This document shows, piece by piece, positions 52,088-60,563 of a stretch of DNA of 64,000 nucleotides. The notes under the pieces were generated by a model. It saw nothing but the letters and a program-made list of their open reading frames with translations, did not search any database and had not been told where the DNA came from. The stretch is from Flavobacterium lacisediminis (GTDB lineage Bacteria > Bacteroidota > Bacteroidia > Flavobacteriales > Flavobacteriaceae). Location of the stretch: positions 372,001 to 436,000 of the forward strand of contig NZ_JAPCIO010000002.1 in assembly GCF_025909975.1 (NCBI RefSeq), in the 5' to 3' direction. The position numbers and the translations under genes are program-made. The number at the start of each line of letters is the position of its first letter. Position 1 is the first letter of the stretch.

Positions 52088-52095
52088 TATATTTG
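52088..52095 (+). promoter_or_regulatory. -7 box TATATTTG for the DUF493-murA operon
   Basis: Exact consensus match, 15 bases before three consecutive ATG codons. It excludes the in-frame TTG at 52093 as start. Confidence 0.65.
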
Positions 52096-52110
52096 CTTTT
52101 CCAATACGAA

Positions 52111-52401
52111 ATGATGATGGATAAGAAAACAGAAGATTTTTACGTAAGATTAAAAGAAGAGTTAACCAATTCAACGCTTTGGCCTTCAGAGTATTTGTAT
52201 AAGTTTATTATGCCTTCTGATGTGCATAGCATTGCTAAGGTAGAAGCTGCATTTAATGATATGGGTGCTGTTATTACTACACAACAATCTAAAACAGGGA
52301 AATTTACCAGTGTTTCCATTAGCGTAACTATGGCAAGTCCTCAAAATGTGATAGATAAATACATTGAAGTCTCGGATATCGAAGGCATTATTTCATTATA
52401 A
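52111..52401 (+). CDS. DUF493 family protein (YbeD-like)
   Basis: About 96 residues with the ACT-like fold of the YbeD family: FYVRLKEELTNSTLWPSEYLYKFIMPSD and GKFTSVSISVTMASPQNVIDKYIEVS. Three ATG codons in a row (52111, 52114, 52117) precede the domain; I give the first. The promoter box at 52088 puts the transcript start just upstream. Function is unknown; it is the first gene of the murA operon. Confidence 0.87.
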   Translation: MMMDKKTEDFYVRLKEELTNSTLWPSEYLYKFIMPSDVHSIAKVEAAFNDMGAVITTQQSKTGKFTSVSISVTMASPQNVIDKYIEVSDIEGIISL

Positions 52402-52408
52402 AAAAAAC

Positions 52409-53110
52409 ATGCAAGAAGAAGTAAGTTATTTAGAATATAATTCAGAACGTCCGCATTTGATTATTCCAGAATACGGAAGACATTTGCAGAAATTGATTGA
52501 CCAAGCCACAGAAATTGAAGATCGTGAAGAACGAAACAAAGCGGCAAAATACATCATTTCGGTTATGGGTTCGTTGAATCCGCATTTAAGAGACGTATTG
52601 GATTTTCAACATAAACTTTGGGATCAGTTGTTTATTATGTCTGATTTTAAATTGGATGTAGATTCGCCTTATCCAATTCCATCAAAAGATATTTTAACTC
52701 AGAAACCAGAGCGATTAAAATATCCTCAAAATTATCCAAAGTACCGTTTCTACGGAAACAACATCAAATACATGATTGATGTAGCAAATAGCTGGGAAGA
52801 AAGTGATTTAAAAAATGCTTTAGTCTTAGTAATTGCAAATCACATGAAAAAATGTTACTTGAGTTGGAACAAAGACACGGTAACCGATGAGGTAATTTTC
52901 GAACATTTATTAGAACTTTCGGGAGGAAAATTAAATCTTTCTAAATCCAATGAAGAACTTTCAAATACACATGATTTAATGAAAGTGAATAAGAAAGTTT
53001 CGAATAAAACACAATTTGGTCCGAGTAAAGTGGGGATTATCAAGAAAAATAACAATCCAAAAGGACATTTGAACAAGAACAATCAAAATAAAAATACATT
53101 TAAAAAATAG
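52409..53110 (+). CDS. DUF4290 family protein
   Basis: A 233-residue cytoplasmic protein of the Bacteroidota-specific DUF4290 family: EVSYLEYNSERPHLIIPEYGRH, RNKAAKYIISVMGSLNPHLRD, FQHKLWDQLFIMSDFKLD and PKYRFYGNNIKYMID. The C-terminus is lysine/asparagine-rich and probably disordered. The start is the ATG at 52409, 7 bases after the DUF493 stop. It is constantly paired with murA in this phylum, which suggests but does not prove a wall-related role. Confidence 0.9.
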   Translation: MQEEVSYLEYNSERPHLIIPEYGRHLQKLIDQATEIEDREERNKAAKYIISVMGSLNPHLRDVLDFQHKLWDQLFIMSDFKLDVDSPYPIPSKDILTQKPERLKYPQNYPKYRFYGNNIKYMIDVANSWEESDLKNALVLVIANHMKKCYLSWNKDTVTDEVIFEHLLELSGGKLNLSKSNEELSNTHDLMKVNKKVSNKTQFGPSKVGIIKKNNNPKGHLNKNNQNKNTFKK

Positions 53111-53118
53111 GCAGTTGC

Positions 53119-54429
53119 ATGGGAACATTTAAAATCGAAGGAGGAATCGCATTAAAAGGAGATATTACACCACAAGGTGCAAAAAATGAAGCGTTACAAG
53201 TTTTATGTCCTGTTTTGCTAACTTCTGAAAAAGTAAGAGTAACGAATATTCCAGATATTATTGATGTTAACAAACTAATTACGCTTTTAGGTAATTTAGG
53301 AGTTAAAATCCAAAAAAATGGACCTGGTGATTACACGTTTCAAGCCGATGAGGTAAATGTAAACTACTTAAAAACAGAAGCATTCAAAAAAGAAGGTGGA
53401 AGTTTAAGAGGTTCAATTATGATTGTTGGACCTTTATTAGCGCGTTTTGGTTGTGGGTATATTCCAAAGCCAGGAGGTGATAAAATTGGGCGTCGTCGTT
53501 TAGATACACACTTTGAAGGTTTTATTAACCTAGGAGCTAAATTCAGATACGAAAGAGAAGACCATTTCTATGGAGTAGAAATCGACGGAAGATTACAAGG
53601 TTCTTACATGTTATTAGACGAAGCTTCTGTAACGGGTACTGCCAATATTGTAATGGCAGCGGTTTTAGCTGAAGGAACAACAACTATTTATAACGCTGCT
53701 TGTGAGCCTTACTTACAACAATTGTGTAAAATGTTGAACTCTATGGGAGCTAAAATTTCTGGAGTAGGGTCTAACTTATTAACGATTGAAGGAGTGGAAA
53801 CGTTAGGCGGATGCGAGCACAGAATTTTACCTGACATGGTTGAAATTGGTTCTTGGATTGGTCTTGCAGCTATGACAAGAAGTGAAATTACGATTAAAAA
53901 TGTGAGTTGGGAGAACTTAGGACAAATTCCAAACGTATTTAGAAAATTAGGGATTACTTTAGAAAGAAAAGGCGATGATATTTACATTCCAGCTCATAAA
54001 GATGGATACGAAATCAAAACCGATATCGACGGTTCTATCTTAACGGTTTCTGATGCGCCATGGCCAGGATTTACACCTGACTTGTTAAGTATCGTTTTAG
54101 TAGTTTGTACACAAGCTAAAGGTGATGTATTAATTCACCAAAAAATGTTTGAAAGTCGTTTGTTCTTCGTGGATAAATTAATTGATATGGGAGCAAAAAT
54201 TATGTTATGTGACCCACACAGAGCTGTGGTTATGGGACATAATTTCCAATCGCAATTAAAAGCAACTACAATGAGTTCACCAGATATTAGAGCCGGAATT
54301 TCATTATTAATTGCCGCTTTAACTGCAAAAGGAACGTCAACCATTCAAAATATCGAACAAATCGACAGAGGTTACGAGCGCATAGACGAAAGACTTCGCG
54401 CAATTGGAGCTAACATCGTAAGAGTATAA
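53119..54429 (+). CDS. murA: UDP-N-acetylglucosamine 1-carboxyvinyltransferase
   Basis: MurA transfers enolpyruvate to UDP-GlcNAc, the first committed step of peptidoglycan synthesis. The 436 residues include K22 and N23 (GAKNEALQ) and RFGCGYIPKPGGDKIGRRR. The active-site position that is Cys115 in E. coli MurA is Asp121 here (PGGDKIG instead of PGGCxIG). Asp is catalytically competent and is the form known from fosfomycin-insensitive enzymes of Mycobacterium and Chlamydia. It is 8 bases after DUF4290. Confidence 0.97.
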   Translation: MGTFKIEGGIALKGDITPQGAKNEALQVLCPVLLTSEKVRVTNIPDIIDVNKLITLLGNLGVKIQKNGPGDYTFQADEVNVNYLKTEAFKKEGGSLRGSIMIVGPLLARFGCGYIPKPGGDKIGRRRLDTHFEGFINLGAKFRYEREDHFYGVEIDGRLQGSYMLLDEASVTGTANIVMAAVLAEGTTTIYNAACEPYLQQLCKMLNSMGAKISGVGSNLLTIEGVETLGGCEHRILPDMVEIGSWIGLAAMTRSEITIKNVSWENLGQIPNVFRKLGITLERKGDDIYIPAHKDGYEIKTDIDGSILTVSDAPWPGFTPDLLSIVLVVCTQAKGDVLIHQKMFESRLFFVDKLIDMGAKIMLCDPHRAVVMGHNFQSQLKATTMSSPDIRAGISLLIAALTAKGTSTIQNIEQIDRGYERIDERLRAIGANIVRV

Positions 54430-54432
54430 TTT

Positions 54433-54487
54433 AGTGTTCAGTGTTCAGTCGCAGTAAGCAGCGTTACTGAGACTGAACACTGGGACT
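54433..54487. repeat. Long hairpin built of 6/7-bp-period units after murA
   Basis: AGT anchors at 54433, 54440, 54447, 54453 run into ACT anchors at 54466, 54472, 54479, 54485. The two halves pair: AGTGTTCAGTC (54440-54450) with GACTGAACACT (54471-54481), and CAGTAA with TTACTG inside, giving 17 pairs with one mismatch and a GCAGCG loop. It follows murA by only a few bases. Confidence 0.85.
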
Positions 54488-54499
54488 GATTACTAAAAA

Positions 54500-55267
54500 A
54501 TGGAAACCTACATCATCATTTTTCTTTGCATTGCTTCCTTCGTAGCCGGTTTTATCGATGCTATTGTGGGTGGTGGTGGACTAATTCAAACACCAGCAGC
54601 TTTAATTTTATTGCCTAATGTACCTGTTGCGTCTATTATAGGAACGTTAAAAATTCCAGGGTTTAGCGGAACAAGTATTGCAGCGTATCAATATCTGAAA
54701 AAGGTAAAAATTGATTGGAAGTTGTTTGTTGTTATGGCAATTATTTCGTTCTCTTTTTCTTTTTTAGGATCAAGTTTGTTGAATGTCATGAAAAACGATT
54801 TCATGAAACCAATTCTATTTGTAATATTAATTCTATTACTAATTTATACCTATTACAAGAAAGATTTTGGTCATTTCCACATTAGTATTTTAACCAAAAA
54901 CCAACTTTATCTTTACGCATCACTTATTGTGGCTGTTTTGGGTTTTTATGATGGTTTTATTGGTCCAGGAACGGGAAGTTTATTAATTATGGCTTTTATT
55001 GCCATTCTTGGGTTTGACTTTTTACAAGCCAATGCTAACGCTAAATTAGTCAATTTAGCTACTAATTTTGGTTCTATTACATTATTTGTGCTTAAAGGAA
55101 AAATCATTTGGGCAGTTGCCATACCCATGGCAATTTGCAATATTATAGGTGCTTGGCTTGGAGCTAAGTTAGCTATTTCTCAAGGCAACGGATTTATTCG
55201 AATCTTCTTCTTAATTGTGGTAGGATTAGCATTACTTCGTTTTGGATATGATGTGTTTTTTAAATAA
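54500..55267 (+). CDS. TSUP (TauE/SafE) family transporter
   Basis: A 255-residue polytopic membrane protein with seven to eight helices in two repeats. The first repeat has FVAGFIDAIVGGGGLIQTPA, the family signature, and the second has GFYDGFIGPGTGSLLIMAF with a related motif. Members move sulfite, organosulfonates or other anions. The context after murA gives no clear substrate. Confidence 0.9.
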   Translation: METYIIIFLCIASFVAGFIDAIVGGGGLIQTPAALILLPNVPVASIIGTLKIPGFSGTSIAAYQYLKKVKIDWKLFVVMAIISFSFSFLGSSLLNVMKNDFMKPILFVILILLLIYTYYKKDFGHFHISILTKNQLYLYASLIVAVLGFYDGFIGPGTGSLLIMAFIAILGFDFLQANANAKLVNLATNFGSITLFVLKGKIIWAVAIPMAICNIIGAWLGAKLAISQGNGFIRIFFLIVVGLALLRFGYDVFFK

Positions 55268-55297
55268 AAAAGCACTCCTTTAATTGAAGTGCTTCTT
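55268..55297 (+). terminator. Bidirectional terminator between TSUP and DUF5686 genes
   Basis: Stem AAGCACT / AGTGCTT around a CCTTTAATTGA loop, with an A-run left and a T-rich stretch right. It separates converging transcripts. Confidence 0.75.
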
Positions 55298-55303
55298 ATT
55301 CTT

Positions 55304-57769
55304 TTAGAATTTAACACCAAACATCACGCCATCACCTTGAAAACCGTTTTGGTAACTTCTTACATAATCAACGCGTAAGAATCTAAATTTACCCCAACCA
55401 ATATTATCAAATCCAACAGTAAATTCTTGATAGGGTTTCATATTAGGAATGTTTAACTGATGAAATCCTCCAATTAAATTCCATTGTAGTTTGTTCAACA
55501 ACGGAATCTTATTCATAATGTAGCCTTTAAAATTGTGCTCAATATGGGTTTCTAAATACGCATCATTCGTAGAATGTGTATAATAAGGAAGCAAATTAAA
55601 CGCGTTCAATGAATTGTTCAACAAATTAATATGCGTTTGATTTCCATTGAAATGTTTATAATCTACAAACGAAATGTTATCAGCATTAAAGAATTTTCCC
55701 GCTTTAAAACGTAAACCAAAATCGCCTTTGTTTCCAATGGTTTTGTTGTAATCTACGGTTGCGGTAACAAAATCATAATGGTAATTACTGTTAGAAGCAC
55801 CAAATGCTTTTTCGTAATAGAAACTCAATATTGGATAATCGTCATTTTGAATATTAATCTTTCCATCAGGGCGCGAAATGTATTTTTGACCAAAACGAAT
55901 ACGCGTTCCCAAACTCGCTTTCATAATATGATGTTTTTCAAACGGAACCGAAGTATAATTATCAGGTTGCAGCGGATCATTCGAAAAATATAAATCATCA
56001 TTTTTAATCATTGTATAATCCGTGTTGTTATATAACGCTCTACGGTTTTCGTACAATATTTTAACCGAAGCAAAAATACCATTGGTAACTTCTCTTCCAT
56101 AGTTAATTTCGGCAAATTCTTTATTATACAATTTCATGTAATTGTTTTTAAAGAATAAAGTCGCCACCGAATTTACCAAATTACTAATCGGTTCATTTGG
56201 GTTAAACTGACTAATAGCGCTTCCACCAGTTAAACTAATGTATGCGTTATTGCGGTTGTTAAATCGGTGGTAATAACGTCCGTTAACTCGAAGTCTGTCT
56301 TCAGCAAAGCCATAATTAAAGGTTGACGAAATAGAAGTGAATTTTCCTGTTTCTTCATTCCATTTTCTAAAAGAAAACCCGCTATCTAAATTATAACCTT
56401 GCACTGTATTAAAACTGAAAGAACTCAAATTGGTTAATCCTTGATAATTGAAGTTCCAATTTTTAAAGGTGTTTTTATAACTATAACCTGTAATAATCTT
56501 AAGCAATTTAAACTTATTACCTTTGGCATCAATAGAGTCTAAATATACTTGAGATTTTCTAATGGTTTGAATGCTATCTTTTTTTACGTAATTAGTAGTT
56601 TCTTCTTCCGTTAACGGAACTGGGCGATAAGTTTCCCAATAAGTTGCTTCCTTTTTATTAGCGTTTTCGGCAAACGTAACGACTTCTTTACCAAAAGTTT
56701 TCTTTTCAAAAGCATCTTTGAAATTATAATTGGTGAAAACATGGGTGAACTTTCCAGCGAATTTCATTCCGAAAATCCCAGCATTAAAATCTAACGTTTG
56801 GATGTTTTTAGCCCAAATTTTATTCTCGCTATTGTAACTGAAATTTTGTGTCAGTTTCATGGTTTCTAAAATAGGCTGTTGCATGCGATAGCCTTTGATA
56901 TCTAAATTAATACCATAAATTGCCCAAGTATCTTCTACTATATAAATGTAACCTTCAAAAACAGGTTCTTTATCGCGTTTAGGCGTTACCAAAATCTTAT
57001 TGATTAATTGGTTTTTATCATCGTAAAACGTGCTTTCTAATTTGTATTTATAGTAATTAAACGCATTATCCGCAATAGGAGAGACCATATTGATTCCGAA
57101 ATCGACATAATTTTCGTAAAAATCATAATTGGTATTTAGTGCTGTGTTGTAGCTAAAACCGTTGTCGTTACCAGCAATTTTAGAGGCAATAATTTCTTCT
57201 TTTAAATTATCAGGTTTTTGAAATTTAATTTTTGAAACTGTTTCTGATTGGTAAATAATACCACTTCGGGTAGAATCTAAGTTACCTTCTAAATCTCCAA
57301 TTTCAACACCCATGAATTTTTTAGGAATGTCTTTGGCTTTGAAAATACCTCTTGAATAAAAATCGGCTTCAAACTTATCGGTTTTAGCAGCATTCTTCTT
57401 TTTACTTTTTATAGCGTTTCGAATAATTTCATTAGCTGGATTTTCGCCATTCATTACAACAACTTCTTTCAACTGAAAATCTTCTTCCATTAATACTACA
57501 TCAAATTCAAATGGAAAGCTGGTGATGTTTAATACGTGTTTTTGGGTTTTAAATCCTAGATACTGAAAAATCAAATGCACATTCTTTTGTTCAGTTGTAT
57601 TCAATTCGTATTTACCTAACTCATTTGAAGTTGTACCTATATAAGTGTTCTCTATATAGATATTTACAAAAGGCAATGGATTTCCATCTTTATCTTTTAT
57701 AGTTCCTTTTATTTGAGCAAAAGAAAGAGTTGAAAAAGCGAAAAATAAAACAAATAAAATTTTATTCAT
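55304..57769 (-). CDS. DUF5686 outer-membrane protein with carboxypeptidase-regulatory domain
   Basis: An 821-residue exported protein. Signal peptide residues 1-18 end in SFAQ. A carboxypeptidase-regulatory-like domain follows (about 20-100: IKGTIKDKDGNPLPFVNIYIENTYIGTTS in short blocks), then a DUF5686 region and a C-terminal beta-barrel-like part with aromatic strands ending in VMFGVKF. The layout is like a TonB-dependent receptor without a plug motif. It is probably an outer-membrane channel or transporter; no substrate is evident. Confidence 0.9.
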   Translation of the reverse strand: MNKILFVLFFAFSTLSFAQIKGTIKDKDGNPLPFVNIYIENTYIGTTSNELGKYELNTTEQKNVHLIFQYLGFKTQKHVLNITSFPFEFDVVLMEEDFQLKEVVVMNGENPANEIIRNAIKSKKKNAAKTDKFEADFYSRGIFKAKDIPKKFMGVEIGDLEGNLDSTRSGIIYQSETVSKIKFQKPDNLKEEIIASKIAGNDNGFSYNTALNTNYDFYENYVDFGINMVSPIADNAFNYYKYKLESTFYDDKNQLINKILVTPKRDKEPVFEGYIYIVEDTWAIYGINLDIKGYRMQQPILETMKLTQNFSYNSENKIWAKNIQTLDFNAGIFGMKFAGKFTHVFTNYNFKDAFEKKTFGKEVVTFAENANKKEATYWETYRPVPLTEEETTNYVKKDSIQTIRKSQVYLDSIDAKGNKFKLLKIITGYSYKNTFKNWNFNYQGLTNLSSFSFNTVQGYNLDSGFSFRKWNEETGKFTSISSTFNYGFAEDRLRVNGRYYHRFNNRNNAYISLTGGSAISQFNPNEPISNLVNSVATLFFKNNYMKLYNKEFAEINYGREVTNGIFASVKILYENRRALYNNTDYTMIKNDDLYFSNDPLQPDNYTSVPFEKHHIMKASLGTRIRFGQKYISRPDGKINIQNDDYPILSFYYEKAFGASNSNYHYDFVTATVDYNKTIGNKGDFGLRFKAGKFFNADNISFVDYKHFNGNQTHINLLNNSLNAFNLLPYYTHSTNDAYLETHIEHNFKGYIMNKIPLLNKLQWNLIGGFHQLNIPNMKPYQEFTVGFDNIGWGKFRFLRVDYVRSYQNGFQGDGVMFGVKF

Positions 57770-57814
57770 GAGGTGTTTATTTTAATAGACGTTTATTTCT
57801 AAAGAAAGGTTGTA

Positions 57815-58228
57815 TTAGATAAAAGATTTTAGAGCCAATTCATAGCTCTGCAATCCGAAACCAATAATGACTCCTTTGGCATTTGGTGAAATATAAGATT
57901 GATGACGGAAAGATTCTCTAGAAAAGGTATTGGAAATATGAACTTCTATAACTGGAGTAGTAACGGCTTTAACTGCATCGCCAATTCCTATAGAAGTATG
58001 TGTATAAGCACCAGCATTTAAAACAATACCATCGTAAGTGAAACCAGTTTCTTGAATTTTAGAAATAATCTCTCCTTCTATATTACTCTGAAAATAGTCT
58101 AATACTATAGTTGGAAACTGAATTTGTAATTTTTCGAAATACGATTCAAAAGTTTCATTTCCATATACTTCAGGTTCTCTTTTTCCTATTAGATTAAGAT
58201 TTGGACCGTTTATAATGATAATTTTCAT
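57815..58228 (-). CDS. aroQ: 3-dehydroquinate dehydratase, type II
   Basis: AroQ dehydrates 3-dehydroquinate in the shikimate pathway. The 137 residues have IINGPNLNLIGKREPEVYG with the catalytic Tyr and Arg region, QSNIEGEIISKIQ, the NAGAYTHTSIGIGDA block, and VEVHISN-like IEVHISNTFSRESFRH. Length and motifs are standard for type II. It lies between the DUF5686 gene and a beta-barrel protein gene. Confidence 0.96.
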   Translation of the reverse strand: MKIIIINGPNLNLIGKREPEVYGNETFESYFEKLQIQFPTIVLDYFQSNIEGEIISKIQETGFTYDGIVLNAGAYTHTSIGIGDAVKAVTTPVIEVHISNTFSRESFRHQSYISPNAKGVIIGFGLQSYELALKSFI

Positions 58229-58250
58229 GTAGAATGTTTTTGTAAAAATA

Positions 58251-58280
58251 AAAAAACCATTCCTTTTGAGAATGGTTTTA
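58251..58280 (-). terminator. Intrinsic terminator of the porin-like gene at 58304
   Basis: Stem AAAACCATTC / GAATGGTTTT with a short loop and a T-run on the minus strand. Confidence 0.85.
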
Positions 58281-58303
58281 ATAAAATATTGTGAATTTTA
58301 GTA

Positions 58304-58858
58304 TTAAAACATGTAACCCACTGAAAACTGAATTACCGAGTTTTTCACATCTGCATCTTGTTTGGCTTCAGTTAACCCTGCAACATAGCGTCCAGAAACA
58401 AATAAACCATCAGTTATTTTATAACTCAAACCGCCAGCGATACCAAAATCAAAAGAATTAGTGTCGTTTGTGTCAACTTCATTGCGCTCGCTAACTAAAA
58501 CGGAAGCTTGTGGGCCTAGTTCTAAGCTCAATTTATTTGAGGTTAAATAAAATTTAGCCAATACAGGTAAAGATAAATAACCAAGTTCATTTTTTATTTG
58601 GTCACCAAAACCCTCTAATTCGGAACCTTGTGTAGAATAAAGTAATTCAGGTTGTATAGCAAAGTTTTCAAATACTTTTAATTCTGCAACTAATCCAGCA
58701 TGGTAACTAGTGATGGTTTTAAAATCGATACCCGATATTTCCCCACCAGTATAGTTAGCAAAATTAACACCACCTTTTAAACCAAATTTTAGCATTTGAG
58801 CTTGAGATAAACCAGTTCCTAGAACCAGTAAAATCAATGTTGCAATTGTTCTCTTCAT
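58304..58858 (-). CDS. Porin-like outer-membrane beta-barrel protein
   Basis: A 184-residue exported protein: signal peptide 1-20 (ending SQAQ), then alternating strands starting FGLKGGVNFANYTG, with GLVAELKVFENFAIQPELLYSTQG and terminal VIQFSVGYMF. This is the PorT/OmpA-like beta-barrel (outer membrane beta-barrel domain) type common in Bacteroidota. The final Phe suits Bam recognition. Function unknown. Two related barrel proteins follow on the other strand. Confidence 0.86.
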   Translation of the reverse strand: MKRTIATLILLVLGTGLSQAQMLKFGLKGGVNFANYTGGEISGIDFKTITSYHAGLVAELKVFENFAIQPELLYSTQGSELEGFGDQIKNELGYLSLPVLAKFYLTSNKLSLELGPQASVLVSERNEVDTNDTNSFDFGIAGGLSYKITDGLFVSGRYVAGLTEAKQDADVKNSVIQFSVGYMF

Positions 58859-59163
58859 ATTGAATTGTTTTAATAGGTAACGCTTACAGGCGCTTTTTAT
58901 TGTTTTTATCGATGAAATGCAGTTTTTAACGTTTTTGGGAAATTATTGATTTTCAATTAGTTATAGTTATTTTGCTTTTTTTAGCACCTTTCTTTTTTAT
59001 TAAAAAAACTTTAATTTTTTGATTTTATGTATTCATAAATGCTTGATTATGAGGATTATTGATTTTACTTGTTAATAAAATTGTTAATAACATAACAAAA
59101 TTTGTTATTTTGTATAAAAAAATGATATAAATTTGCCCTATTAACTTTAAATTTAAACTAAAC
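58859..59163. other. 305-base AT-rich divergent intergenic region
   Basis: It lies between two beta-barrel genes transcribed in opposite directions. The only assignable element is the -7 box at 59128 for the plus-strand gene. Long A and T runs occur, but I see no RNA gene, terminator or ORF. Confidence 0.5.
59128..59135 (+). promoter_or_regulatory. -7 box TAAATTTG for the barrel gene at 59164
   Basis: Exact TAnnTTTG match 28 bases before the ATG, with a TTTTG 15 bases further upstream. Confidence 0.6.
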
Positions 59164-59757
59164 ATGAAAAAAGTTTTATTATCTGCTGTAGCATTATTAG
59201 CTTTTGGTTTTGCTAACGCACAAGAAGAAGAAAAATCAGCTAACGGTGGTTTCTCTAAAGGTGATGTATTTGTAACTGGTGCTGTAACTTTTGGTTCAGA
59301 AAAAACTGGTGATTTCAAAACTAATTCTTTCGAATTAGCTCCACAAGTTGGTTATTTCTTAACTGAAAATATCGCTATCGGTGGTAAAATTGGATTTGCT
59401 TCTTACAAAGAAGAATTTTCTGGATCTGATATTGAAGATATGGCAGGTTTCCAAGTTGGAGCTTTTGGTCGTTACTATTTTACTCCAGCTAACCAATTTT
59501 CTTTATTCGGTCAGTTAGGTTTAGATTATGCTTCTATGGAAGATAAATTAGCTGATTCTAAATTCAATGTTATTGATGCAGGTTTAGGTTTAGGTATGAA
59601 CTATTTCGTATCTTCTAACTTCTCTATCGAAGCTGGTGTAGCTGTATTAGGTTACTCTACTAACGATAATGGTGGAGACGGTGCAGATGCTACTAACACT
59701 TTCTCTTTTGGAGGTGACTGGAGAGCTGTAACTTTCGGAGTTAACTACAAATTCTAA
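59164..59757 (+). CDS. Outer-membrane beta-barrel protein (OmpW/porin-like)
   Basis: A 197-residue exported barrel: signal MKKVLLSAVALLAFGFANAQ, then strands such as FELAPQVGYFLTENIAIGGKIGFAS and QFSLFGQLGLDYASM, ending VTFGVNYKF with a terminal Phe. The codon use is strongly biased, suggesting high expression. Its first bases and its downstream terminator are nearly identical to those of the next gene. It is not assignable to a transporter class. Confidence 0.87.
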   Translation: MKKVLLSAVALLAFGFANAQEEEKSANGGFSKGDVFVTGAVTFGSEKTGDFKTNSFELAPQVGYFLTENIAIGGKIGFASYKEEFSGSDIEDMAGFQVGAFGRYYFTPANQFSLFGQLGLDYASMEDKLADSKFNVIDAGLGLGMNYFVSSNFSIEAGVAVLGYSTNDNGGDGADATNTFSFGGDWRAVTFGVNYKF

Positions 59758-59781
59758 TTTGTAATTACTACAATAAAAAGA

Positions 59782-59808
59782 AATCCCGCTTCGGCGGGAT
59801 TTTTTTTG
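59782..59808 (+). terminator. Intrinsic terminator TCCCGC-TTCG-GCGGGA
   Basis: Stable UUCG-loop hairpin followed by eight T. The same core recurs at 60513. Confidence 0.92.
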
Positions 59809-59873
59809 TTTTATAATTAAAAATAATTTAAAAACCAAGAGTGTTTACGTATTAAAATTCTTTCTTTTTTGAA

Positions 59874-59881
59874 TACTTTTG
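59874..59881 (+). promoter_or_regulatory. -7 box TACTTTTG for the barrel gene at 59907
   Basis: Exact TAnnTTTG match 25 bases before the ATG. Confidence 0.6.
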
Positions 59882-59906
59882 GGCCTTAATTTATTTATCA
59901 ATTAAA

Positions 59907-60491
59907 ATGAAAAAAGTTTTATTATCTGTTGTGGCTATTTTAGCTTTCAGTTTTGTAAATGCACAGTCTAGAGAGAAAGGTGCAATTGAGTTAATTCCTC
60001 AAATTGGTTATTCAAGTGCTAACTACTATGGAGAAGAAAGTTTAGATTCTAATACGTTGTCTGGAGTTTCTTTTGGTGTAGGAGCAGATTATTTTTTTAA
60101 TGACAGATGGAGCTTACGTTCGGGTTTGCATTATCAAAAAATGGGTGCAGAAGGATCGGGAGGTTATGAGGAAGTTTTAAAATATTTGACTTTGCCTGTA
60201 AATGCGAATTGGCATTTTGGTTCTACAAGAAAATGGAATTTAAATTTTGGACCAAGTTTTAGTTTTTTAATGGATGCTGAAAACAATTTTGGAGATATTA
60301 AAGATCAAGCTAATACTTTCCAATTAGGATTGGCTTATGGTATTGGTTATAAAATTGAAGTTAATGAAAAATTCAGTATTTTAATTGATTTGCAAGGTAT
60401 TACTGGTCTTACAGAAGTGCCAAAAGATAGTGATTTCACAATTAAAAATGCTTATAGTTCAATCAATGTTGGTGGCGTTTTTAAATTATAA
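59907..60491 (+). CDS. Outer-membrane beta-barrel protein (porin-like)
   Basis: A 194-residue exported barrel with signal MKKVLLSVVAILAFSFVNAQ and strands including IELIPQIGYSSANYYG, FGVGADYFFNDRWSLRSGLHYQKMG and terminal INVGGVFKL. The N-terminus is nearly the same as that of the preceding gene, but the mature parts have diverged. A function is not inferable. Confidence 0.85.
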   Translation: MKKVLLSVVAILAFSFVNAQSREKGAIELIPQIGYSSANYYGEESLDSNTLSGVSFGVGADYFFNDRWSLRSGLHYQKMGAEGSGGYEEVLKYLTLPVNANWHFGSTRKWNLNFGPSFSFLMDAENNFGDIKDQANTFQLGLAYGIGYKIEVNEKFSILIDLQGITGLTEVPKDSDFTIKNAYSSINVGGVFKL

Positions 60492-60512
60492 TTGTTTCAT
60501 AAAAGTTTCAAG

Positions 60513-60535
60513 TCCCGCTTCGGCGGGATTTTTTT
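60513..60535 (+). terminator. Intrinsic terminator TCCCGC-TTCG-GCGGGA (second copy)
   Basis: Same stem and UUCG loop as at 59782, followed by seven T. Confidence 0.92.
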
Positions 60536-60551
60536 ATTGCTATAATTTGCC

Positions 60552-60559
60552 TACTTTTG
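60552..60559 (+). promoter_or_regulatory. -7 box TACTTTTG, 4 bases before the xerD ATG
   Basis: Exact TAnnTTTG match at the spacing found for ribD, Dus and the aminotransferase. It implies a leaderless xerD mRNA. Confidence 0.62.
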
Positions 60560-60563
60560 AAAT

